DNA from: Haoranjiania flava | Lineage (GTDB): Bacteria; Bacteroidota; Bacteroidia; Chitinophagales; Chitinophagaceae | Length of the DNA: 64,000 nt | Assembly: GCF_025631005.1 (NCBI RefSeq) | Contig: NZ_JAOTPL010000009.1 | Span: forward strand, 65,529 to 129,528 | Direction: 5' to 3' | In this document: positions 16,395 through 26,306 of the stretch, one piece after another | Position numbering within the stretch: position 1 is the stretch's first letter | Layout: each line of letters starts with the position of its first letter | The notes under the pieces: generated by a model | What the model saw: only the letters and a program-made list of their open reading frames with translations | What the model was told of the DNA's origin: nothing | Databases searched by the model: none | Program-made: the position numbers and the translations under genes

Positions 16395-19300
16395 CTAGAA
16401 AATAAGGTTGGCCCCAATGTTAAAGGTTCGTGGCTGTGGGTTATTTAAGGCATCGATGCCTGAAAATCTAGGATCTAAATTAGTATTTACCTCAGGATCC
16501 CATCCGGAATATTTTGTCCACAAGAAGAGGTTGTCCATCTGTGCAAAAAGTCTAATCTGGCTTACTTTTAACTTTCTTACTGTAAATTCAGGTAGCAAAT
16601 ATCCCAGTGTTATCGCTCTTAATCTAATAAACGATGCATCTTCCAGAAATCTGGTTGAATTACGTGTATTAAACGTCTCACTTGCTATCGCTCTTGGATA
16701 AACTTTCGTTGTACCTGGTCCCGTCCAACGATTTTGTACATATTCCTCAAGTTGGGCAAATCTGTAACCGATACGTCCCAACCCGTTTGGCTTCCACGCA
16801 GCATAAATATTTGCTCCATAGCTATAAGTAGTCAAGACGTCTAATTGTAGCTTTTTGTACCTGAAACTATTACTCCATCCGCCAGAAAATTTAGGATTTG
16901 ATGACCCTACTACAACCCTGTCGTTGTCGTTAACGATATTGTTTCCGTCTAAATCTGTCCATTTAACATCTCCGGCTCTAACTCCTAAATCAAATTGTGC
17001 CTGCGGAACCTCTCCATCGTATTGATAAATACCCTGCGATTCAAAAAGATAATAAGAACCTATATCTCTGCCCACTACGAGTGCGCGGTTATCGCCAATA
17101 GAAATTGGTTTGTTCTCGTTATCTATAAGAGATAAAATTTTATTCTTGTTATGTGCAATGTTAAAATTAGAGTTCCACACTACCGGCCCTAATTTAAAGT
17201 TTGTACTTGCCGAAAACTCTATCCCTTTATTCTCCATCGATCCAATATTGGATATGATACTTGTCATACCACTGGTGGCATGGATAGGCATACTATACAA
17301 TAAATCTGTCGTTTTCTTATAATAAGCGTCCAGAGATAAATTTACCCTTCTCTTAAACAAAGAAATATCAAAACCCAGATCGTACTGGTCTGCTTTCTCC
17401 CAGGTCAGGTTTTCGTTTCCAAAAGTAGAAACAGAAATTCCGCTAAGTCCTCCATAATTTTGACCTCCGGCAATTAAAGGCTGGTAAGCATAGTTTCCTA
17501 TTCCTTCCTGATTACCTGTTTTACCATAGCTCGCCCGTAATTTCAAATCCAGATCAGTGCCATCCATAAACTGTTCTTTGGAAACGTTCCATCCGAAAGA
17601 CAAGGAGGGAAAAATCCCCCACCTGTTATCAGACCGAAACTTGGAAGAGCCATCTGCTCTAAGCGTTCCTGTGAACATGTACTTGTCGTCATAAGAAATT
17701 GTAGCCCTTCCAAAATAAGATTCTAATGCGTATTCGCTTGGTGCGCCGCTTGCGCCGGTTATTTCAGAAGCCACAGATACCACTCCCAGGGAAGGCGTAG
17801 GAAACCCACGGGCATCTATATTCGAGTTTCTGCTATGTAACTTCTGGAATGAGTGTCCTAATAAACCGCTTAAACTATATTTGCCAAAAGTATTGGTATA
17901 GTTCAGCACATTTTCAGTCAGATAATTCTGTATCAACCTATTATCATCCAACAACCTGCCTACTCCAGTTCCATAAGGATGTCTTTCGTTATAATAGGTA
18001 TAATCGTAAGTATAGGCGATATCTGCACTAAATGAAGATTTAAAAGAGATGTTCTCATTGAAATTGATCTTACCATAATATGTACCTAAATACCTGAAAT
18101 TGTCTACATATGCAGTTTGTTCATTTAATATTTGAATTGGATTATGGCGCATCAGTTCATCAGTTCCACCAACATAATAATCTCCGTTAGGTTTATATGG
18201 CCTGTCGAAAGGTCTCTGTTCGATTGCCCTGGCTAAAATAGTAGAACCTAAGTTTGCTCCCGGAACCTGATTGTTTCGGATATAATTTGCCATGTTATTG
18301 AAACCAATCTCTAACCAATCAGTAAATTGATGCGTGAATTTAGTATTCAGATTATATTTCTTGATAGAATTATTATGAACAACCCCTTCCTGATCTGTAA
18401 AACCTACACCCACATAATATTTGGTATTCGTTGTACCTCCCGAAAAATTAGTATTGATATTTTTGAAATATCCCTTTTGGAGGATTAAGCCCAGCCAATC
18501 GGTATCAGGCATATTTCCGAAAGGGTTAGAAATCGGAATTTTATAGTTAGCATCTCCCGGTTGCAGACCGTATTGTCTATTATAATTTTCCTGTCCTTCA
18601 TTAAACTGCAATACATAAAGGTCAGAATTCGCAATTTTCAGCTTGTCTTTATCGGCAAACTCAGAGAAACCTGTAGTAACATCTACCTTTACAACATTTC
18701 GTCCGTTCTTTCCCGATTTTGTAGTAATCAGGATAACACCGTTACTTGCTCTTGAACCGTATATAGCAGCAGATGCAGCATCTTTAAGTACCTCAATAGA
18801 TTCAATATCAGCATGGTTTAATGCTGCCAAAGGACTGTATGTTTCCCCAAAATCGTAGATGGACATATTAGTGCTGTTGATCGGGATACCGTCCACTACA
18901 TATAGCGGGTTGTTGCCAGCACTTATAGAAGAAGCTCCTCTAACAGCAACTCTCTCACCTGAGGCTAAGTTTCCAGAACCTATCGACAGATTTACTCCCG
19001 CAATTTTTCCTTCCAAAAGTCTTATAGGGGAAGAAGATGGCCTTATATCTTCGTCTTTAAATTTTATGCTGCCAATCGCACTAGTCACTAACGCTCTTCT
19101 CTGCGTTCCATATCCCACCACCACCACTTCATCTAAATCCGAAGCCGAAGGCGTCATTTTTACCAGCAGCGAAATATTAGAATTGCCGGTAATTTCATAT
19201 CCGGAGAGCTCCTGATCTTCAAAACTAACATTGGAAACAAAAAAAGAATAATGCTTACCTGCCGGAAGGTTTTTAAATTCAAAATAACCAACAGAATCTG

Positions 19301-19493
19301 TCTGCGTGCCTACAGATAAATCAGTGTCGTCGTTTTTGGCAATTACAGTAGCTCCCGGAAGGGGTATATCTTTGAGATCCCTTACAAAACCTTTTACTTC
19401 ATTATTTAATGTCTGGCCCATAGCCACAGGGGCAAGAGCAGTAAAAAGAATGAACAGGAGCAAGAGCTTTCTTGAGCTGAACAATGAAATCAT
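16395..19493 (-). CDS. SusC/RagA-family TonB-dependent transporter
   Basis: A 1032-residue outer-membrane transporter. A signal peptide of about 27 residues precedes a carboxypeptidase-D regulatory-like beta sandwich (about 30-112), the TonB-box region DEVVVVGYGTQ, the plug domain with IRLLEGKIAGV, VRGASSISAGNNPLYVVDG and YGSRASNGVILITTK, then a large 22-strand barrel to the end. There is no STN (secretin N-terminal) domain between signal peptide and beta sandwich, the part that usually contacts a FecR anti-sigma factor. The gene lies downstream of sigma, FecR and EEP genes and directly upstream of SusD. The substrate is inferred to be an amino-sugar-containing glycan from the neighbouring enzymes. 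Confidence 0.95.
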   Translation of the reverse strand: MISLFSSRKLLLLFILFTALAPVAMGQTLNNEVKGFVRDLKDIPLPGATVIAKNDDTDLSVGTQTDSVGYFEFKNLPAGKHYSFFVSNVSFEDQELSGYEITGNSNISLLVKMTPSASDLDEVVVVGYGTQRRALVTSAIGSIKFKDEDIRPSSSPIRLLEGKIAGVNLSIGSGNLASGERVAVRGASSISAGNNPLYVVDGIPINSTNMSIYDFGETYSPLAALNHADIESIEVLKDAASAAIYGSRASNGVILITTKSGKNGRNVVKVDVTTGFSEFADKDKLKIANSDLYVLQFNEGQENYNRQYGLQPGDANYKIPISNPFGNMPDTDWLGLILQKGYFKNINTNFSGGTTNTKYYVGVGFTDQEGVVHNNSIKKYNLNTKFTHQFTDWLEIGFNNMANYIRNNQVPGANLGSTILARAIEQRPFDRPYKPNGDYYVGGTDELMRHNPIQILNEQTAYVDNFRYLGTYYGKINFNENISFKSSFSADIAYTYDYTYYNERHPYGTGVGRLLDDNRLIQNYLTENVLNYTNTFGKYSLSGLLGHSFQKLHSRNSNIDARGFPTPSLGVVSVASEITGASGAPSEYALESYFGRATISYDDKYMFTGTLRADGSSKFRSDNRWGIFPSLSFGWNVSKEQFMDGTDLDLKLRASYGKTGNQEGIGNYAYQPLIAGGQNYGGLSGISVSTFGNENLTWEKADQYDLGFDISLFKRRVNLSLDAYYKKTTDLLYSMPIHATSGMTSIISNIGSMENKGIEFSASTNFKLGPVVWNSNFNIAHNKNKILSLIDNENKPISIGDNRALVVGRDIGSYYLFESQGIYQYDGEVPQAQFDLGVRAGDVKWTDLDGNNIVNDNDRVVVGSSNPKFSGGWSNSFRYKKLQLDVLTTYSYGANIYAAWKPNGLGRIGYRFAQLEEYVQNRWTGPGTTKVYPRAIASETFNTRNSTRFLEDASFIRLRAITLGYLLPEFTVRKLKVSQIRLFAQMDNLFLWTKYSGWDPEVNTNLDPRFSGIDALNNPQPRTFNIGANLIF

Positions 19494-19598
19494 AACAAGT
19501 GGGTTTTCTTATAATACGGTTCAATATCGATTTACCCTACCTGTTGTTTAAAATTTTTATAAAATTAACATGCAAATTGAGGAAATGATAAAGCCGTA

Positions 19599-20372
19599 TC
19601 ACTTCAACTCCACAACAGACAGCACCGGTCGGTGGTCTGAGGCAATTTTTTCATCTATGACTTTATAATGCTTTTTCTTCCAGCGATGGTTTTTAGACAC
19701 GAGCACGTAATCTATTTTTTTGCGTGGCTCATTCGAGGGGAATGAAAGTGAATGTCCCGGGTCCGTATCATTGTACCATTTGTAAAAATAATCTGTCATG
19801 GTCACCTCGCCGGGCTCTGCATTGAAATCGCCTGCAAGTATGGAAGGTTTTTTGATGTCAGAAAATACTTCCTGGAGTTTCTTGGCCTGCTCAATTCTTT
19901 CTGTAGGATTTTTTACATAATCCAGATGAATAGCAGTAAAAAGGAAAGACTTGTTTTTCCTGAGTTTTACTTCAACAGTAGCTGCCACCCGCGGCTCACT
20001 TTTGGAGAAATTTGGCAGCCTGGTAACAAACTGATCTACGATAGGATACTTGCTAAGGATGCCCACACCATAACCGCCGCCATCATAATCCATATTCTTA
20101 CCATAGAAATAATTCATTTTCGTAAGCGCGGCCAGCTCTTTTAACTGATCTACCTTGTTTGTGCGATTGGTGACGCTGTCTACCTCCTGCAAGGATACTA
20201 CATCAGGATTTGCGTCATTAATCACTCTTGCAATCTGTTGAAGATCAATCCTGCCGTTCATATCCTCCCCGCGGTGGATGTTGTAACTGAGTACCCTGAT
20301 TGTCTGGGATTGAGCAAATTTTACCTGAAAGCTAAAAGCCGCCAGCAGAAAAAATAAAAAGGATTTGTGCAT
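19599..20372 (-). CDS. Secreted endonuclease/exonuclease/phosphatase (EEP) family protein
   Basis: A 257-residue EEP-fold phosphodiesterase with an N-terminal signal peptide. The metal and catalytic motifs are in order: VLSYNIHRGED near residue 28, VVSLQEVD near 60, TAIHLDY near 147, AGDFNAEPG near 178, KIDYVLVS near 218 and SDHRPVLS near 246. Being exported and in a Sus cluster, it is more likely to cut a phosphodiester in a glycan, lipid or extracellular nucleic acid than to act in DNA repair. It lies between the FecR and SusC genes on the same strand, 36 bp from FecR. Confidence 0.88.
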   Translation of the reverse strand: MHKSFLFFLLAAFSFQVKFAQSQTIRVLSYNIHRGEDMNGRIDLQQIARVINDANPDVVSLQEVDSVTNRTNKVDQLKELAALTKMNYFYGKNMDYDGGGYGVGILSKYPIVDQFVTRLPNFSKSEPRVAATVEVKLRKNKSFLFTAIHLDYVKNPTERIEQAKKLQEVFSDIKKPSILAGDFNAEPGEVTMTDYFYKWYNDTDPGHSLSFPSNEPRKKIDYVLVSKNHRWKKKHYKVIDEKIASDHRPVLSVVELK

Positions 20373-20408
20373 AATGTAAAAATTAAATAGATATTGTAGG
20401 GGTTATAG

Positions 20409-21452
20409 TTACTTATTCTTATGAAGGATATATTTGCCGCCGGTTTTCGTTAAAGTTAACCCATTCAAGCTGGCAATTGACTGTAAAATTCGTTCAAGCG
20501 AATCTGTTTTATCCAGTTTGGCAATGAAAGTCATGCCTTTCACATCTTCTTCCTCATAAACGATCTCCGTTTCATAGAGGCGCGCCAGTTCGTTAAGCAC
20601 CTCTGAGAGCGGCTGATTGCCAAACATGTACCAGTGGTTTTCTGAAAGATGTTTTTCCTTCACTTGCGGCAGAGGATCTTCGGATAAAGTTCCGCGCGTT
20701 TGTACCACCCGTTTCTGCTTTGGAGACACAACCGTTACAGCATTGGTCACCTTATCATAAAAAAGCGTTTGGCCAGGGTGCAGCATGTGTTGTTCATTTG
20801 CATTCGCATTTTCTTTCACTAATATTTTTCCTTCAAACAAGTGTACCGTAATTACCGGCTCCATTTGAAAGGTCCTTACCGTAAAAATTGTTCCCAACAC
20901 GGTGGTAGAAAGTGCACCTGAGCGGACAACAAATGGCCGTGAGGAATCTTTTGCTACATTAAAAACAGCTTCTCCATCCAGGCGAATGCTCCTTTCCGTG
21001 AATGGTTCGGCATAAGCAACAGAACTCTTTGGCAAGAGATACACTATACTTCCATCGGGCATATAGAAACCTAGCGTATCATTATTTTTATTTTCAATTA
21101 TTTTTTCCATGCTGGAAGAATGCGCTACCGGGGAAGGCGCGGTTTTTTCTTCTTTACCTAATAACATCCAGATGCCGAAAATTATCACAATCAGGGATGC
21201 GGCTGCTAAGAAAGGCCTCCACAGCTTTTTGACGCTGCGCCGGCTTGAATCCAGGTTGCCGGAGATCTTATTCCAGGCCCGAAATCTTGCTTCATCTGAA
21301 CCAGACACTTCACCTTCAAACATCTTCCACTCCTCTTCATTCAGGTATTCATTCAGCACAGCAGGGTTTTCTTTTAAATAGACCGCTACCCGCTCGCTAT
21401 CCTCCCGGCTTAGCTGCTCATGAAAAAACTTATATATTTTCTCCTTAGTCAT
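20409..21452 (-). CDS. FecR-family anti-sigma factor
   Basis: A 347-residue single-span anti-sigma regulator. The cytoplasmic N-terminal part (about 1-85, with the ECF-binding helices) is followed by one transmembrane segment near residues 88-106 (FLAAASLIVIIFGIWMLL). The periplasmic FecR domain contains LPKSSVAYAEPF, GEAVFNVAKDSSRPFVVR and TTVLGTIFTVR, and a C-terminal DUF4974 domain follows (NELARLYETEIVYEEE, SIASLNGLTL). It receives a signal from an outer-membrane receptor and releases the ECF sigma factor encoded 36 bp upstream. Here the nearest SusC lacks the STN signalling domain. Confidence 0.93.
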   Translation of the reverse strand: MTKEKIYKFFHEQLSREDSERVAVYLKENPAVLNEYLNEEEWKMFEGEVSGSDEARFRAWNKISGNLDSSRRSVKKLWRPFLAAASLIVIIFGIWMLLGKEEKTAPSPVAHSSSMEKIIENKNNDTLGFYMPDGSIVYLLPKSSVAYAEPFTERSIRLDGEAVFNVAKDSSRPFVVRSGALSTTVLGTIFTVRTFQMEPVITVHLFEGKILVKENANANEQHMLHPGQTLFYDKVTNAVTVVSPKQKRVVQTRGTLSEDPLPQVKEKHLSENHWYMFGNQPLSEVLNELARLYETEIVYEEEDVKGMTFIAKLDKTDSLERILQSIASLNGLTLTKTGGKYILHKNK

Positions 21453-21488
21453 CGTATTAAATACGTTTGAAATAGCTTTTACCCTTCC

Positions 21489-22040
21489 TTAACTTTGATA
21501 ACTTAGCAATATTAAGAGAATATTAATTTTTGAAAGGTGCGGTCTTAACTGTTTCAACGCTTCGGAAATGTGTTTTTCTACCGTTTTAAGTGAAATAGCA
21601 AGTTCAACAGCAATCTCTTTGTAACTCCATCCTTCTATCCTACTTAAAATAAATACCTTCTTCCTCATAGGCGGCATCATTTCAATGTAATTCTGCAACT
21701 GGTTGTTGAGCTCGTTGTAAGAAATGGTATCCCAGGTAGCGTTTTGCACTTCTTGGTCAGATAGCGTATTGATCACTGAAAGCAGATTATTCTGTTTGCG
21801 GATCTGGTCGATTAAGGTGGTGCGGGCAATTCGGAAAAGCTGTATAGAAACAGACAATGATTCATTCAGGCTGGCCCTGTACTTCCACAACTTGATAAAA
21901 GTTTCCTGTACTACTTCTTCTGCAAGATATTCAGAATGAGTCCTGTTGAATATAAAAGAGTATAGTTTACCGAAATACTCTTCGAATACCTCTTTAAAAA
22001 CAACCTCATCGCCTTCCTTTAAAGCATATACAATGTTCAA
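21489..22040 (-). CDS. ECF RNA polymerase sigma-70 factor
   Basis: A 183-residue ECF sigma factor of the Bacteroidetes expansion type. Region 2 contains YSFIFNRTHSEYLAEEVVQETFIKLWKYR and region 4 has MMPPMRKKVFILSR and EGWSYKEIAVELAISLKTVEKHI, the -35-binding helix-turn-helix. An in-frame TGA closely upstream leaves the TTG at 22040 as the only reasonable start, so weak initiation may limit the level. It heads the sigma-FecR-EEP-SusC-SusD group on the minus strand and should drive it. The 436-bp region 22041-22476 before it holds no gene; it has AT-rich sequence and degenerate cag/tttgcag repeats. Confidence 0.92.
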   Translation of the reverse strand: MNIVYALKEGDEVVFKEVFEEYFGKLYSFIFNRTHSEYLAEEVVQETFIKLWKYRASLNESLSVSIQLFRIARTTLIDQIRKQNNLLSVINTLSDQEVQNATWDTISYNELNNQLQNYIEMMPPMRKKVFILSRIEGWSYKEIAVELAISLKTVEKHISEALKQLRPHLSKINILLILLSYQS

Positions 22041-22476
22041 TGCAGTGGATTTAGACCTTCAACTTTAGGATAAGTGGAAACAATCATTCCTCCTGAAAAA
22101 GAAATGTTACTTCTCAGATATTCATACTCCAACCATAATCTCGGCTGGCACAAGGGCCATAATTGATTAAAGCAAGAATAACATTCCTCAAAAATACTAA
22201 AATGTTTCTTTCTAATTTTATTCTCTGCATTAACCTTTCATTAAGTTATCCAGTCTCATTCTGCACTGGTCATTTTGGCCTACACCATTGCAGCTTTCAG
22301 CTATCAGTTTGCAGATTCAGTCACTCCTATATCAGCACTTATGAACAAACATCACAAATTTCAGCTTGCAGATACAGCAGTCCAAAATAAACACCCATAA
22401 AAAACATTACAAATCCACAATCCTAATTTCCCGCTCATATTCCATTATCAACTGTGCATTGTCAATTATCTGCTAA

Positions 22477-24672
22477 CTATCGCAGAAGCAGCATTTCCCT
22501 GTATTTTGGCAGAGACCAGATCTCGTCATCTACCAGTTGTTCCAGCTTGTCTACATGGTAGCGAATCTCATCGAAATATCTGGCTTTTACTTCCCGATCG
22601 TACATGATGGCGCGCTCGCGCACATCTTCAATATTGTTGGCAACCTTTCTGGCTTCAACCATTTCATGTATTTTCTGGTAAGCCGTTTCAATATGTACGG
22701 AGAGCCTGCCCAACAGCTCTACCTGGCTGGCATAAGCAGTTTCCGGCAAGCCCACCGCCTTTAGTTTACATACGTTGTCAGCAACAATCTGCTGGTAACG
22801 TATAGCTTCCGGTATCACGTGATTCAGGGCAAGATCGCCCATCACGCGGCCTTCTATCTGCACTTTTTTCAGAAAATTTTCCAGTTCAATTTCGTGCCTC
22901 GCGTGCACTTCTCTTTGGGTATACACACCATTTTCGCTAAATAACTTCACTGCCTTTTCAGTGGAAAGCGCATCGAGCGCCAGCGGGGTGGTTTTCAGGT
23001 TGGGCAATCCGCGTCTTTCTGCTTCCTGCTCCCACTCCTGGCTGTAACCATCACCTTCAAATATCACGTCCTTGCTTTCTACCACATATTTCTGCAATAC
23101 CTGCATCACTGCAATTTCTTTCTTGGTACCTTCTTCTATCAGTGTATCTACCTCCGACTTGAATCTTTTCAAAGTCTCTGCTACAATAGTGTTTAAAGAC
23201 ACCATAGCATTGGCACAGTTTGCAGAAGAGCCTACTGCCCTGAACTCAAATTTATTTCCTGTGAAAGCAAAGGGGGATGTGCGGTTCCTGTCGGTATTAT
23301 CGAGCAATAATTCCGGAATAGAGCGATGCAGATCAAGCTTCAGGATCGCTTCGTCCTGCTCATCAAAATCCTCTCCTACTCTTTGCTCAATATCGTTCAG
23401 CACCTCACGCAGATGTTGACCCACAAATACCGAGATAATGGCAGGCGGCGCTTCATTGGCACCCAGCCGGTGATCATTGCCTGCAGATGCGATAGATGCA
23501 CGCAGTATATCAGCATAATCGTGTACTGCTTTGATGGTATTGATGAAGAAAGTGAGAAATAACAAATTGGTTTTCGGGGTTTTGCCCGGTGATAATAAAT
23601 TAATGCCGGTATCGGTAGCCAGGCTCCAGTTGTTGTGCTTGCCGCTTCCGTTGATGCCCGCAAAAGGTTTTTCGTGCAGCAACACTTTCAGCTTGTGTCG
23701 CCTTGCCACGCGGTTCATTACATCCATTAAAAGAATGTTGTGGTCTACGGCAATGTTTACTTCTTCAAATATGGGAGCTGCTTCAAATTGGGCGGGCGCC
23801 ACTTCATTATGCCGGGTTCTCAAGGGAATGCCCAGCTTGTAAGATTCGTATTCAAACTCGCGCATAAACGCGTATACGCGCTGAGGAATTGAACCAAAAT
23901 AGTGATCTTCCAACTGCTGGCCTTTGGCGGGAGATGCGCCAAAAACGGTTCTGCCGCATTGTATCAGGTCAGGGCGCGCGTTAGCCAGGCCTTCATCTAT
24001 AACAAAGTATTCCTGCTCCCAACCCAGTGTAGGCGCGATCCTGGTAATATTTTTATCAAATAGGTTGGCAACGTCTACCGCCGCTTTATTGATTGCGTCA
24101 ATAGCTTTCAGCAGGGGCGCTTTATAATCCAGCGATTCGCCGGTGTAGGAGACAAATATGGTAGGAATGCAGAGTGTTCTGCCGTTTGCCGCTTCGTAAA
24201 TAAAAGCAGGCGAAGTAGGATCCCAGGCGGTGTAGCCACGTGCTTCAAAAGTAGCCCTGATGCCGCCATTGGGAAAGGAGGAAGCGTCCGGCTCCTGCTG
24301 TATCAATGCGCCACCGTCAAATTCTTCAATGGCGGTGCCATCGCTTTTCAGGGTAAAAAAAGAATCGTGCTTCTCTGCCGTTGTGCCTGTTAAAGGTTGA
24401 AACCAGTGGGTATAGTGGGTCACGCCCTTGGATTGAGCCCATGCGCGCAGGCCTACAGCTACCTGCCCGGATATTGTCCTATCGAGCTTACGACTGCCCC
24501 GGATGCTTTGCACCAATCCTTTATAAGCTTCATCATGCAAATACTTTCTGGCCTTATCCAGCGTAAAAACATTTTCACCGAATATTTCTGTGATCGGCGG
24601 AAACTCCGGGGCGATGTGCCTGTAACTTTCATTTTCTACTAAAGAATCCAGTGCTTTAAACCTGATTAACAT
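22477..24672 (-). CDS. glnN: Glutamine synthetase type III
   Basis: A 731-residue GSIII enzyme, which makes glutamine from glutamate and ammonia with ATP. The length is right for the large type III form rather than the 470-residue type I. Visible motifs are THWFQPLTGTTAEKHDSFF near residue 91, GWEQEYFVIDEG near 218, FAGINGSGKHNNWSL near 342 and ANEAPPAIISVF near 409, and NRTSPFAFTGNKFEFRAVGS near 459. C-terminal helices specific to type III follow. Transcribed alone, with a candidate promoter at 24695-24727. It is probably the main ammonium-assimilating enzyme; no nitrogen-control genes are adjacent. Confidence 0.96.
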   Translation of the reverse strand: MLIRFKALDSLVENESYRHIAPEFPPITEIFGENVFTLDKARKYLHDEAYKGLVQSIRGSRKLDRTISGQVAVGLRAWAQSKGVTHYTHWFQPLTGTTAEKHDSFFTLKSDGTAIEEFDGGALIQQEPDASSFPNGGIRATFEARGYTAWDPTSPAFIYEAANGRTLCIPTIFVSYTGESLDYKAPLLKAIDAINKAAVDVANLFDKNITRIAPTLGWEQEYFVIDEGLANARPDLIQCGRTVFGASPAKGQQLEDHYFGSIPQRVYAFMREFEYESYKLGIPLRTRHNEVAPAQFEAAPIFEEVNIAVDHNILLMDVMNRVARRHKLKVLLHEKPFAGINGSGKHNNWSLATDTGINLLSPGKTPKTNLLFLTFFINTIKAVHDYADILRASIASAGNDHRLGANEAPPAIISVFVGQHLREVLNDIEQRVGEDFDEQDEAILKLDLHRSIPELLLDNTDRNRTSPFAFTGNKFEFRAVGSSANCANAMVSLNTIVAETLKRFKSEVDTLIEEGTKKEIAVMQVLQKYVVESKDVIFEGDGYSQEWEQEAERRGLPNLKTTPLALDALSTEKAVKLFSENGVYTQREVHARHEIELENFLKKVQIEGRVMGDLALNHVIPEAIRYQQIVADNVCKLKAVGLPETAYASQVELLGRLSVHIETAYQKIHEMVEARKVANNIEDVRERAIMYDREVKARYFDEIRYHVDKLEQLVDDEIWSLPKYREMLLLR

Positions 24673-24694
24673 ATTTGCTATATTTAAATTTATT

Positions 24695-24727
24695 CAAAAT
24701 TACGCCCATAAGATTAAAATTGAACAA
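24695..24727 (-). promoter_or_regulatory. Candidate glnN promoter
   Basis: On the minus strand TTG (24727-24725), 22 nt, TAATTTTG (24702-24695). The -7 box matches fully and the spacing is 2-3 nt long. It lies about 23 bp before the start codon. Confidence 0.4.
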
Positions 24728-24957
24728 TATTTTACATAAAATAATATATTTTTTTAATCGTTATATATAAATCAGACTATTATTACAGGCTATCATTATA
24801 TACATTACCTGGGGTCAAGTAGTGAGAAGGTTGGAATTTTAAACAGCCCTAAACCACATGCTGTCTATATTTCTGCATAATCTGTCTGTACACTTTGGTA
24901 AAATCCACGAGTCGCAAGAAGGTTGCTCGATAAAAATTTATAGTATAATAAAGAAGG

Positions 24958-26304
24958 TTATGATACGGCCTGTGCTAATGGAAAGTCTACTATAAAAGTG
25001 GAGCCTTTCCCTAATTCGCTTTCTATACGCACCCTGCCTTTATGTGCCTCCACAATACTTTTTACATAGTTCATGCCGAGGCCGAAACCTTTTACATTGT
25101 GCAGGTTGCCTGTATGCGCACGGTAAAACTTCTCAAAAACACGCTTCACCGTTTCTTTAGACATGCCGATACCATTGTCCTGCACGCGCACCGACAAATA
25201 TTTAGCGGTATTGAGGGTAGTGATGATGATCCTTGCGGGCACATCGGGTTTAGAATATTTCACTGCATTATCCATCAGGTTGTTGATCAGGTTGGCAAAG
25301 TGTACCTGGTCTGCTTTTATCAGATCATTTTTAGCATTGAACACTAACTTAGCGCTGCCGTTGTTCTTGTCTCTCAGCTGAAGTTCAAACGATTCAGATA
25401 CCTGGCGTATGATATCATGGGCATGCACTTCTTTCAGCTCCAGCGTAATCTCCTGCTTTTCGGTGAATGCAGCTTTCAGAATGGTTTCTACATGCTTGTT
25501 CATGCGCAGGTTTTCATCTTTGATAATGCCGGTAAAATATTGTTGCTTCTCAGGGTTTTGCTGCACTTTACGGTTTTGCAACGCATCTACGGCCAGTGAA
25601 ATAGTTGCAAGGGGCGTCTTGAACTCATGCGTCATATTGTTGATGAAATCACTTTTGATTTTGCTCAGATTTCGCTGCTGCAGCATGGTCTTTACTGTAA
25701 GGTAGAATGCCGAAAGGGTAATAATGCTATAAAATAAGAATCCCAGCAATACCAGCCATTGTGCTTTCAATACCTGGGTATTGATATTGGGGATGTACAC
25801 CACCATGCTTTCCGATACCCCGCCATACTCCACATTTAGTCCAATATTTTCTATAATGGGTTTTCCGGCTTTGTTTTCCAGTGCAGAATCCTGGGTGATG
25901 GCGAAAAAATTCGGCGTACTCAGGGAAACGCTGCGCCTGCCGGGCGCTACCGTATTGATGATGCCAAATTCTATATGCAATCCTTTTTCATTGTGGCTTT
26001 CGAGCGCGCGCTGGAACATCTGCTGGATTTCTTCCAGCGAAAAACTTTCGCGCACCGTAGTGATCCTGGGACTGTTGAAAATATCTTCGGGAAACTGCAG
26101 CGGAGATTTCTGTACCGGCCTCAGGGTAATGGAGAGCCGGTTAGCAATATTGCTGGTGACCTCCTTAGTGGCAAGCGTAACCCTTTCGGTGGTTCTCTGG
26201 CGCGAAGAGTCTATGAGGTTTACCACCCAGGAAACCTGGATTATAAAGAACCCTATCAGCGAGATAGAGACCAGTAATATACTCAATGGTACCTGTTTCT
26301 TCAT
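24958..26304 (-). CDS. Sensor histidine kinase without adjacent response regulator
   Basis: A 448-residue membrane histidine kinase. Two transmembrane segments (about 8-30 and 182-205) flank a periplasmic sensing region of some 150 residues with no recognised fold. HisKA contains NNMTHEFKTPLATISL with the phospho-accepting His near residue 228. The ATPase domain has NLMDNAVKYSK (N box), VQDNGIGMS (G1) and GFGLGMNYVKSIV (G2). Chitinophagaceae often encode a response regulator next to such kinases, but none is present: the preceding gene is a glycosyltransferase 2 bp upstream and the 285-bp downstream gap (24673-24957) has no gene. The signal and partner are unknown. Confidence 0.92.
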   Translation of the reverse strand: MKKQVPLSILLVSISLIGFFIIQVSWVVNLIDSSRQRTTERVTLATKEVTSNIANRLSITLRPVQKSPLQFPEDIFNSPRITTVRESFSLEEIQQMFQRALESHNEKGLHIEFGIINTVAPGRRSVSLSTPNFFAITQDSALENKAGKPIIENIGLNVEYGGVSESMVVYIPNINTQVLKAQWLVLLGFLFYSIITLSAFYLTVKTMLQQRNLSKIKSDFINNMTHEFKTPLATISLAVDALQNRKVQQNPEKQQYFTGIIKDENLRMNKHVETILKAAFTEKQEITLELKEVHAHDIIRQVSESFELQLRDKNNGSAKLVFNAKNDLIKADQVHFANLINNLMDNAVKYSKPDVPARIIITTLNTAKYLSVRVQDNGIGMSKETVKRVFEKFYRAHTGNLHNVKGFGLGMNYVKSIVEAHKGRVRIESELGKGSTFIVDFPLAQAVS

Positions 26305-26306
26305 AA

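Noticed and set aside
24811..24957. Minus-strand fragment VDFTKVYRQIMQKYRQHVV downstream of the histidine kinase, resembling the end of some protein
   Set aside because: Too short to assign, no start codon, and the reading could be chance; no transposase motif or inverted repeats nearby.
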